Positions 45,989 through 52,958 of a DNA stretch of 64,000 nucleotides are shown here, piece by piece. The stretch comes from an uncultured Anaerolineae bacterium (lineage in GTDB: Bacteria; Chloroflexota; Anaerolineae; Anaerolineales; Villigracilaceae), in NCBI GenBank assembly GCA_903822545.1, contig CAIJPN010000113.1:1-64000 (forward strand). Direction: 5' to 3'. Positions within the stretch are counted from its first letter, which is position 1, and every line of letters starts with the position of its first letter. Made by a program: the position numbers and the translations under genes. The notes under the pieces are model-generated. The model was not told where the DNA came from, made no database searches, and worked only from the letters and a program-made list of their open reading frames with translations.

Positions 45989-47698
45989 ATGCAGACTCAG
46001 CGCACTACATCCACTCCCAGGACCCGCCAGCAGCGCCGCACGATTCGGGATTTCGCTCCCGGCACACTGACCACAGCCATCAGCATCGGGGCAGTTTTGC
46101 TGTTGGTTGCTTTTACGTTTGTTGGTGACTGGCTGCAAGTACCCAACCTGTCTCTTTCTGCCACCGGGCAGTTTATCTCGCCAAACGGGGATGGAAGTTA
46201 CGATCTTTTCACCATCAATTACAACATTGATAAAGATGCCAAAATCACCGCGCTGGTCTATAGCGATAAGAGCGTTATCCGCACCCTGACGGATGGGCAG
46301 ACCCAGGCCAAAGGAGATCACTTCATCACCTGGGATGGGCGCAACAACACCGGCGGGGTTGCCGCAGATGGAACCTATCGCATCGAGATCACTGCCAGCG
46401 GGGCCATGCGCTCTACCGCCCAGAGCCTGACCACCCAGTTGGATACGCTGGCGCCCACCGTGCAACTCGTCAATATGCCCGAGGCGATGCGCGTTAATAA
46501 AAGCGACCTGTTGATCGAAGGCGTTACCGAACCCGGGGCGGTGGTCTGGCTGAACAACCTGGCGGAACCGCTGCGCGTGGATGCCGCCGGACGTTTTTCC
46601 ACCCAGATCAAACTGCTGGAAGGCGACAATCGCCTGCAAATGCGGGTGATCGATGTGGCCGGGAATGTGACCCAGGTGCAGCGCAACATCAGCCTGCTGA
46701 CCCAGGCCCCAGAAATCATCATCACCCGCCCGCTCGATAACGAGTGGACCAACCAGCAGCTGCTCACCATCCAGGGCAGCGTCCAGCCAGGCACCACGCT
46801 GCAAATCAACAACCAGTCGGTCAAAGTGGAGGCGGATGGCACCTTCCAGCACCAGGTATTGCTCCAGGACGGTCTCAACGGGCTGAAAATGGTAGCCACT
46901 GACGACCTGGGCAACATCACCACAGTGGATAGAAACGTCCACCTGAAGATGGGCGCGCCGCCCATCGAAGTGAATGTGCAGGATGGCGCGCTGGTGGCCG
47001 ACCCGAACCTGCAGCTGACCGGCAAGGTAGACCCCGGCAGCTCGGTGCAGGTCAACGGTCGGGTGGTGACTGTCAGCCCGCTGGGAGATTTCCAGTCGAC
47101 GATCCCGCTCTTAAACGGTGACAACACCATCGACATCCAATCCACCGACCAGGCCGGGAACGTCACCCGCCTGGTGCGCCGCGTAACCTTCCAGACCGGT
47201 ACCACCAGCGGGCTGGCGCGCCTGGGCGAAAACCTGGATATGTTCCCGATGCTGGTCATTCCCACCGCAGCGGTGCTGGCAACATTACTGGCGCTGATCT
47301 ACCTGCGCCAAAACCGGGTTTCGCTGGCGCTTTCGGTGGAGCAGAATACTTTTGTGCCTGGCCGGCCAGATGAAGAGAAGGTGCTGGCGATTTCACTGGA
47401 TTTGAGCAAAAATGCGCGCGTTTCGCTGGAAGTGCTCGACCAGCAGGGCTACCCGCGCGCGACCATTTTGCACAACCGCCGCAAGGTAGGACGCCGCCAC
47501 ATCTTTTACTGGAACGGTTACGATGACCGCGCCCAGCCGCTGGCTCCCGGTGATTACGTGATCCAGGCCGAGGCCGGTTCGCCGCCGCTGCAGGTATCCA
47601 GCTCGGTGCAGGTGCGCATCGAGCGGCAGGTCATGCCGCAAGTCCAAACCCCGGTGTACACACGCGGACAAACCATCAGCAGCACGCGCAAAGAATAA
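45989..47698 (+). CDS. Membrane protein with FlgD-like and bacterial Ig-like repeats
   Basis: This is a 569-residue protein. An Arg-rich cytoplasmic start is followed by a helix (about 26-46). An extracytoplasmic FlgD/CHU_C-like Ig domain comes next (SPNGDGSYDLFTINYNID, HFITWDGRNNTGGVAADGTYRIEI). At least three Ig-like repeats of about 85 residues follow, each with xPGxxVxxN then xGxFxxxIxLLxGDNxLxxxxxDxAGN. A second helix is at about 420-442 (PMLVIPTAAVLATLLALIYL), and the C-terminus holds another FlgD-like unit (FYWNGYDDRAQPLAPGDYVI). Two helices place the repeats outside and both ends inside. Role: surface scaffold or adhesion (inference). A terminator follows at once. Confidence 0.85.
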   Translation: MQTQRTTSTPRTRQQRRTIRDFAPGTLTTAISIGAVLLLVAFTFVGDWLQVPNLSLSATGQFISPNGDGSYDLFTINYNIDKDAKITALVYSDKSVIRTLTDGQTQAKGDHFITWDGRNNTGGVAADGTYRIEITASGAMRSTAQSLTTQLDTLAPTVQLVNMPEAMRVNKSDLLIEGVTEPGAVVWLNNLAEPLRVDAAGRFSTQIKLLEGDNRLQMRVIDVAGNVTQVQRNISLLTQAPEIIITRPLDNEWTNQQLLTIQGSVQPGTTLQINNQSVKVEADGTFQHQVLLQDGLNGLKMVATDDLGNITTVDRNVHLKMGAPPIEVNVQDGALVADPNLQLTGKVDPGSSVQVNGRVVTVSPLGDFQSTIPLLNGDNTIDIQSTDQAGNVTRLVRRVTFQTGTTSGLARLGENLDMFPMLVIPTAAVLATLLALIYLRQNRVSLALSVEQNTFVPGRPDEEKVLAISLDLSKNARVSLEVLDQQGYPRATILHNRRKVGRRHIFYWNGYDDRAQPLAPGDYVIQAEAGSPPLQVSSSVQVRIERQVMPQVQTPVYTRGQTISSTRKE

Positions 47699-47716
47699 CG
47701 GCCAAACTTTGAAATC

Positions 47717-47744
47717 AAAACACCCTGGCGCCAGGGTGTTTTTT
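47717..47744 (+). terminator. Rho-independent terminator after the Ig-repeat gene
   Basis: The palindrome AACACCCTGG/CCAGGGTGTT, with extending A and T runs, is 19 bases past the stop and gives a hairpin followed by a T-run. Confidence 0.85.
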
Positions 47745-47810
47745 GTTGCTGCCGGGAGTCATTTGTTTGCACAATAATCCTATCGTTCGCAATTGCCGGA
47801 GGGACTGACC

Positions 47811-48431
47811 ATGCCATTGCTTCGATTAACCCAGAATTCACTCACCAGCACCCGCCACCGGGTGGAAATTCGCTACGAAAACGAGCCGCCCATCCCGGCG
47901 GAGTTTGATTTTGCGGTCGACCCGGCCGATTATGGCCGCATCCGCTGGTACCTGGAAGAATTCCTGGTGTACCCGATGGATCCAGCACCGGAAATCGCCC
48001 GGGAGGTGGAGAAACGCATCCGCGCGATTGGCGTGGAACTGTTCGAGAAGGTTTTCGCCAGTCGGGATGCCATCAAGCTGTGGGGGCGGTTGCAGGCGGC
48101 CAAATTAAGCAATGTGCGCGTGGAAATCCTGACCAGCGTCAAGGATGCGGTCGCCATCCCCTGGGAGCTGCTGCGCGACCCGGATACGGATACGCCGCTG
48201 GCGCTGGAAGCGCAATCCTTCGTCCGGTCGCCGGTCAGCCCGGCGCGGCTGCCAAACCTGCTGACGGGCAACCCGGATAAGGTCAGGATCCTGCTGGTGA
48301 TCTGCCGGCCCGGCGCGGGGGAGGATGTGCCCTTCCGCTCGGTAGCGGGGAAACTGGTGCGGGGTCTGGACGAAAAAGCGACGGAACGCTTCCAACTGGA
48401 TGTCCTGCGTCCGCCCACTTTTGCCCGCTGA
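47811..48431 (+). CDS. CHAT protein, N-terminal piece (stops at the first frameshift)
   Basis: 206 residues from MPLLRLTQNSL, with the conserved pre-CHAT segment AIPWELLRDPDTDTPLALEAQSFVRS. It ends in PPTFAR at a TGA created by the one-base loss. It has no catalytic residues on its own. Confidence 0.7.
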   Translation: MPLLRLTQNSLTSTRHRVEIRYENEPPIPAEFDFAVDPADYGRIRWYLEEFLVYPMDPAPEIAREVEKRIRAIGVELFEKVFASRDAIKLWGRLQAAKLSNVRVEILTSVKDAVAIPWELLRDPDTDTPLALEAQSFVRSPVSPARLPNLLTGNPDKVRILLVICRPGAGEDVPFRSVAGKLVRGLDEKATERFQLDVLRPPTFAR

Positions 48432-49285
48432 CCAATACCCTGCGCGCCGCCAGGGCCGCCGGGCAGCCCTATCACATCGTCCATTTTGACGGGCATGGGG
48501 CTTATCTCAAGGTGCGGGATGCAAAAGTGGCCGCCGGGGCGTTGCGCGGACAGATGCCGCTGCTGATGCACGGCGAGGAAAATGGCGCGAATGGCTACCT
48601 GCTGTTCGAAAAACCGCAGGATGACCAGAATATCGAGCTGGTGGATGGCACTTCGCTGGGAAATGTGCTCTACGAAACGGATGTGCCGGTGCTGGTGCTG
48701 AATGCCTGCCGCTCGGCGCACGCGGACGTAAGCCCCACGCCTGACTCCCCTCCCCCCGTGGGGGAGGGGCCGGGGGTGAGGGCTTTGCGCGCCTTCGTTG
48801 AATCCCTGGGCGCACTCGGCAACTACTATCACCACGAATACGGCCAGGGCAACCGCGATGTGATCGGCATCCTGCGCGCCGAGGAGCCCAACCTGCTGCG
48901 CGCCCGCCAGCTCGCCCTGAGCGGACTGCGGCAGTCGAAGGGCGAGATGGCGGGTGCGCTCATCGGCACCATGCAGGGCTTGCAGACGCTCTACGCTCAC
49001 ACCGGCCGCCGCGCCGAGTGGAAGCGCCTGGTGGAGGAGATCGTCCCCGATTTCGTTGGCGCGGACGATATGCCCATCCCGGGGCGCGAAGAACAGTGGA
49101 GCCTGGTCACGCAATATCGCGTGTTATTGGCGAAAGAATCCCGCGATTGGGCGGGAGCCGAGCGCCTCCAGCGTGTGTGTGTTGAGTGGGACAGGCGCAA
49201 CGCCGCCGGCCCGCGTCCAGCGCCCGGCGGGGTCGCTGGACGCGGGCGAGAAAAATTTCCTGCGGACGCTGGCGGTGTCTGTTAG
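48428..49285 (+). CDS. CHAT protein, middle piece with the catalytic motifs
   Basis: This frame is open from the frameshift to the TAG at 49283; the only good starts are internal (GTG 48512). It has HIVHFDGHG and LVLNACRSA, the likely His/Cys pair, then the palindromic repeat peptide SPPPVGEGPGVR, then the start of the TPR-linked region (GLQTLYAHTGRRAEWKRLVEEIVPDF). After DRRNAAG it reads out of frame to the stop. Confidence 0.7.
   Translation: MTNTLRAARAAGQPYHIVHFDGHGAYLKVRDAKVAAGALRGQMPLLMHGEENGANGYLLFEKPQDDQNIELVDGTSLGNVLYETDVPVLVLNACRSAHADVSPTPDSPPPVGEGPGVRALRAFVESLGALGNYYHHEYGQGNRDVIGILRAEEPNLLRARQLALSGLRQSKGEMAGALIGTMQGLQTLYAHTGRRAEWKRLVEEIVPDFVGADDMPIPGREEQWSLVTQYRVLLAKESRDWAGAERLQRVCVEWDRRNAAGPRPAPGGVAGRGREKFPADAGGVC
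48747..48782. repeat. Palindromic repeat inserted in frame in the CHAT gene
   Basis: CCCCTCCCCCCGTGGGGGAG... is the same family as the element at 9786-9819. It lies about 30 bases after the catalytic Cys codon region and is read as SPPPVGEGPGVR. Confidence 0.75.
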
Positions 49286-50000
49286 CCAACTGGCAGATAT
49301 TTTGCGCGAGCAGGAAAAGCCAGAATGTGTTGAAGCCTATCAAGAAGATTACCGTATTTCACTGCACATTGATGACAAACCCGGCGCAGCCGTCACTGCC
49401 TTCAACCTCGGACGCGCCTACCAAGACCTGCCCGCCCTGCGCAACCTGGACGAGGCCGAGCGCTGGTATCAACGCAGTTTGGAGTTGAGAGCCGAAGGGG
49501 ATAGGAAAGGCAAAGGCGGCTGCATGGCGCAACTCGGTTTAGTTGCCTACGAGCGATTTAAGGATGCAAGAGAAAAGGAGAGAGGAGAGAAGGAGTTGCT
49601 GGAACATCTCAACGCCGCTGTGGAGTATTACCAGCAGGCCCTCGCCCTCCTGCCGCCCGATGCGGTGGATGACCTGGCGGTGGCGCACAACCAGCTTGGC
49701 CTGATTTACATGAATGCAGGCGACCCTTCGACAGGCTCAGGGCAAAGTTTGGAGCGCGCGCTGGAGCATTACAACCAGGGAATTAAGTATCGTGAAATGG
49801 GTGGCAATCTTTATAAAGCTGGAACATATCGTTTCAACGTTGCCATCGCCCTCGCCAACAACGGACGCGCCTCCGATGCGCTGCTGTACGCCCGCGCGGC
49901 CCTGCGCAGCTTCGAGCCGTATGGTCAGGGGGCGGGGGAGGTGATTGAGAGGACGAAGGGGTTAATTGGGGAGATTGAAAAGCATTTGAGTGGTAAGTGA
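49201..50000 (+). CDS. CHAT protein, C-terminal TPR piece
   Basis: This piece is in the original frame, from about LDAGEKNFLRTLAVSVSQL to the stop at 50000, with four to five TPR units (for example DKPGAAVTAFNLGRAYQDLPAL, ALALLPPDAVDDLAVAHNQLGLIYMNAGD, ALLYARAALRSFE). The peptide PSTGSGQS in one TPR loop comes from an inserted repeat. The open frame extends upstream to 48954, but that part is out of frame with the homologous sequence. Confidence 0.65.
49724..49742. repeat. Short REP-like repeat inserted in frame in a TPR loop
   Basis: CCCTTCGACAGGCTCAGGG is a widespread bacterial repeat motif. It adds about eight residues (PSTGSGQS) between AGD and LERALEHY, where TPR relatives are continuous. 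Confidence 0.65.
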
Positions 50001-50017
50001 GAAGTGGTAAGGGGTAA

Positions 50018-50060
50018 GCCCCCTCGAATTTGGGGATTTTGGGGGAGGCCGGGAGGGGGC
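50018..50060. repeat. GC-rich repeat (partial copy of the double-hairpin family)
   Basis: GAATTTGGGGATTTTGGGGG followed by AGGCCGGGAGGGGG matches the right half of the element at 9402-9527, between the CHAT and Tex genes. Confidence 0.7.
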
Positions 50061-50092
50061 TGGAGTGCGACACACTGTCACATATTCCCCGC

Positions 50093-50129
50093 AACCGTAG
50101 GGGCGAGCCGGTGGCTCGCCCCTACGGTT
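50093..50129. repeat. Perfect 17-bp palindrome with 3-base loop
   Basis: AACCGTAGGGGCGAGCC and its complement flank GGT. It is followed by a duplicated CTGATCAC unit that runs into the Tex stop codon. It may serve as a terminator for either gene, but there is no U-run. Confidence 0.7.
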
Positions 50130-50156
50130 ACCTGAAAACTGATCACTGAACACTGA

Positions 50157-52283
50157 TCACTTCTTCACCGGCCACCCCAGCCCAATCCGCCCGCGCTCTT
50201 TCTCGATCTTCTGGATTTCCACATCAATAATATCGCCAACCTTGAGCAGCGTGCCAAACGGAATCTGGCTTTTGTGCAGCAGGCCGTCTTGCTTGACGCC
50301 GATATCGACAAACGCGCCAAAATCGACCACGTTGCGGACGGTGCCTTTCAACCCCATGCCGGGGGCCAGGTCTTCCATTTTGACCACGTCCGAGCGCAGG
50401 ATGGGCGCCTGGGCCTCCTCGCGCGGGTCGCGGCCGGGGCGCACGAGCTGTTCCAGGATGTCTTTCAGCGTCGGCAGGCCGCAGCCCAGTTCAACGGCCA
50501 ATTTTTCGGGTTGGAGCTTTTCGAGGGCAGCTTTGCGCTCGTTTAACGGCGAGGCAGGCTTCAGGGCGGCGCGTTCGAGCACGGCCAATGCCACAGTGTA
50601 AGATTCAGGATGGATGGCGGAGGCGTCCAGGGGGTTGGTCCCGTTTCGAATCCGCATAAAACCCGCTGATTGTTCAAAGGCCTTCGGCCCCAACCCGGAA
50701 ACTTTCTTCAGTTCCGAGCGGCTTTTGAAGGCCCCGTTTTCATTGCGATACCCGACAATGGATGCCGCCAGCTTGGGCCCGATGCCCGCGACATGCGTCA
50801 GCAGGGCCGGCGAAGCGGTATTCACATCCACGCCGACGTTGTTGACCACGCTTTCGACCACGCCATCCAAACTGTGGCTCAACGCCGTCTGGTCAACATC
50901 GTGCTGATACAGGCCGACGCCGATCGATTTCGGGTCGATTTTGACCAGTTCGGCCAGCGGGTCCTGGGCGCGGCGGGCGATGGAAACCGCGCCGCGAATG
51001 GACACATCCAGATCGGGGAATTCGGCGCGGGCCAGCGGGGAAGCTGAATAAACAGAAGCTCCCGCCTCGTTCACAATCAGGTATTTGACGCTCGGGGCAT
51101 TTCTCGTCAACTCCGCCGCTAATTTCTCCGTTTCTCTGGAGGCTGTGCCGTTGCCGATGGTGATGAGCGTGACGCGGTGGCGGTTGATCATGTCTTGCAG
51201 GGTGTCGATGGCGCCTTTCCAGTCGTTTTTGGGTTCGTGCGGGTAGATGGTGCCAGTATCGAGCAGTTTGCCGGTCGGGTCCACGACCGCGACTTTGGTG
51301 CCGGTTCGGTAGCCCGGGTCCAGGCCGATGACGGTCTGGTTGGCGAGCGGCGGCAGCGAGAGCAGGGCGCGCAGATTGGTGGCGAAAACGTTGATGGCGT
51401 GGCCGTCGGCTTTTTCGCTCAGTTCGCGGCGCACATCGCGCTCGATGGCGGGCAGCAACAGCCGGTTGGCCGAGTCTTCGATGGCCATGGTCAACTCGTC
51501 AGAGAAGGGCGAGATGATGTCTTCTTCAAATTCGGCAGAAACGGCGTCACGCCAGTCGCGTTCGTTCACTTCCACGCGGATTTTGAGCACGCCTTCCTGC
51601 TCGCCGCGATTGAGGGCAAGGATTTGGTGGGGTTGGAGCCGACTCACGATATTCGAAAATTCGTAATACGACTCGTAGACTCTTTTCTCGTCTACCGAAT
51701 TTTCGACTTTCGAAGATTCGAGTTTCGCAAACTTGAGCGCCTTCTCGCGCGTAATCTGGCGCACGCGGGCATTGTCGCTAACGGTTTCGGCGACAATGTC
51801 ACGCGCGCCCTGCAAGGCTTCCTCGACCGTGGTGACTTTATCGTTGAGATACGCTTCGCGCACGATGTCTTCGATCTTGCGCTTGGTCTTGGTCTGTTTC
51901 AGGATGTGTTCGGCCAGCCCCTCCAGGCCTTTTTCGCGGGCGATCATGGCGCGGGTGCGGCGTTTGGGCTTGTAGGGTGCGTACAGATCCTCCAGCGCGG
52001 TCATGCTGTCGGCGGCGTTGATGGCGGCTTGCAGTTCCTCCGTCAGCTTGCCCTGCTCGGTGATGGAGGCCAGGATGGTGGCGCGGCGCTCGTCGATTCC
52101 GCGCAGGCGGACGATTTCATCCGCTACGATGCGCACCTGCTCGTCGTCGAGCGTGCCGGTCATTTCCTTGCGGTAGCGGGCGATGAAAGGAACAGTATTG
52201 CCCTCATCCAAAAGCTGGATGGTGGCGGTAACCTGGGTAGGTTTGACTTTAAGTTGGTAGGCAATAGTTTCGGCGTGAGACAT
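50157..52283 (-). CDS. tex: Tex-family RNA-binding transcription accessory protein
   Basis: This is a 708-residue protein from ATG 52283 (the frame is open to 52346 but family members begin near here). Domains in order: Tex N-terminal helical domain; YqgF/RNase H-like domain (TVIGLDPGYRTGTKVAVVD); helix-hairpin-helix repeats (LTHVAGIGPKLAASIVGYR, LKKVSGLGPKAFEQSAGFMRI); and a C-terminal S1 RNA-binding domain (GTVRNVVDFGAFVDIGVKQDGLLHKSQI). The length is close to the usual 720-780. Tex influences transcription and RNA handling; it is housekeeping in most bacteria. It is monocistronic here. Confidence 0.95.
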   Translation of the reverse strand: MSHAETIAYQLKVKPTQVTATIQLLDEGNTVPFIARYRKEMTGTLDDEQVRIVADEIVRLRGIDERRATILASITEQGKLTEELQAAINAADSMTALEDLYAPYKPKRRTRAMIAREKGLEGLAEHILKQTKTKRKIEDIVREAYLNDKVTTVEEALQGARDIVAETVSDNARVRQITREKALKFAKLESSKVENSVDEKRVYESYYEFSNIVSRLQPHQILALNRGEQEGVLKIRVEVNERDWRDAVSAEFEEDIISPFSDELTMAIEDSANRLLLPAIERDVRRELSEKADGHAINVFATNLRALLSLPPLANQTVIGLDPGYRTGTKVAVVDPTGKLLDTGTIYPHEPKNDWKGAIDTLQDMINRHRVTLITIGNGTASRETEKLAAELTRNAPSVKYLIVNEAGASVYSASPLARAEFPDLDVSIRGAVSIARRAQDPLAELVKIDPKSIGVGLYQHDVDQTALSHSLDGVVESVVNNVGVDVNTASPALLTHVAGIGPKLAASIVGYRNENGAFKSRSELKKVSGLGPKAFEQSAGFMRIRNGTNPLDASAIHPESYTVALAVLERAALKPASPLNERKAALEKLQPEKLAVELGCGLPTLKDILEQLVRPGRDPREEAQAPILRSDVVKMEDLAPGMGLKGTVRNVVDFGAFVDIGVKQDGLLHKSQIPFGTLLKVGDIIDVEIQKIEKERGRIGLGWPVKK

Positions 52284-52360
52284 GGGCGCGATTTTACCAG
52301 AGAAAACGAGGGGGCAAACGAAAACGAGGCAATTGTGCGCCCTCAAAAGTTGTCAGCTGG

Positions 52361-52640
52361 CTAAGGGAAGTAAGGTGCGCTGGATACAAAGGTTGTGCCA
52401 TTCGCTGCGAGCCAGGCCGCGCGCGCCTTGATGGTTTCAATAGCACCGCTGCCAATCAAATCCCCTTGGGCGTGGAATAAGTCATAACACATTCTTTCGG
52501 CATTGTTGGCAAATTACGTGGATGTTGGCTGGGCATGCGGATGTTGGGTTTCAAGCATTTTACAAGTCAGAACTACCTCTTCGAGCTGGGCTTGCCAGAG
52601 CATTTCGGTCTGCGTTGAGCCAGGTCAATCGATCGGATTG
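52361..52640 (-). pseudogene. Decayed transposase fragment (ISKra4-like C-terminus)
   Basis: Read leftward from about 52609 to the TAG at 52363-52361, one frame gives LWQAQLEEVVLTCKMLETQ, a stop where a Tyr is expected, then FANNAERMCYDLFHAQG and DLIGSGAIETI. This matches the YFxNNxxRMxYxxFRAQGxxIGSGxIES block of ISKra4-type transposases, from memory of the family. Sequence upstream of 52609 seems frameshifted. The tail after IETI is not transposase-like. No intact terminal repeats were seen. Confidence 0.6.
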
Positions 52641-52958
52641 AACAGCGAAGGCCGCATCTGCCAGTTTTTCCCAGGAAACCACCGAGTCACGGAGAGAAAA
52701 ACGCCAGTTTGTTGTCAAAAACGCGAATTTCCCGCCAGGAAAAACTCAAAAAAACGTGTTCCCCGTGTCTCCATGGTGAAAATAATCTTTTTGCAGTGAA
52801 GTCACTTACTGTAAGGCAAAAATTCGCCCGTTTTGCGAGAAGACACCGCTATTGCCTATAAAGACTGGCGTTCCAACAGATGGCTGGCACGCAAAAAAGC
52901 ACGATGGCGCCAAAAACAATCCAAAACAAACCATGCATATTCAATGAGTAAGCCTTTT
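52641..52958. other. Intergenic stretch upstream of the transposase remnant
   Basis: AT-richer than its surroundings. It contains an imperfect inverted pair, CACCGAGTCACGGAG (52680) and CCCCGTGTCTCCATGGTG (52761-52778), about 65 bases apart. No credible gene is seen; short open frames here lack ribosome sites and protein-like composition. Confidence 0.5.

Larger units (their letters stand above)
47811..50000 (+). pseudogene. CHAT-domain / TPR protein gene broken by two compensating frameshifts
   Basis: The three frames at 47811-48431, 48428-49285 and about 49200-50000 read as one protein of the CHAT-then-TPR type. At 48428 one base is missing (GCCCGCTGACC, where an extra C would give RLTNTLRAARAAG). 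Near 49200-49245 one base is extra (around GCCCGGCGGGGTCG), restoring the original frame. Net change is zero. The His motif (HFDGHG) and Cys motif (LVLNACRSA) of the caspase-like CHAT domain are both intact but lie after the first break. Two in-frame repeats have also entered the gene (48747, 49724), and part of the usual CHAT C-terminus appears to be missing after the Cys. Sequencing or assembly error remains possible, since both sites lie in GC-rich text. GGAGG precedes ATG 47811. Confidence 0.8.

Noticed and set aside
51177-52364. A 395-codon + strand frame opposite tex
   Set aside because: Antisense to conserved Tex coding sequence; Phe/Gly/Asp-rich shadow.
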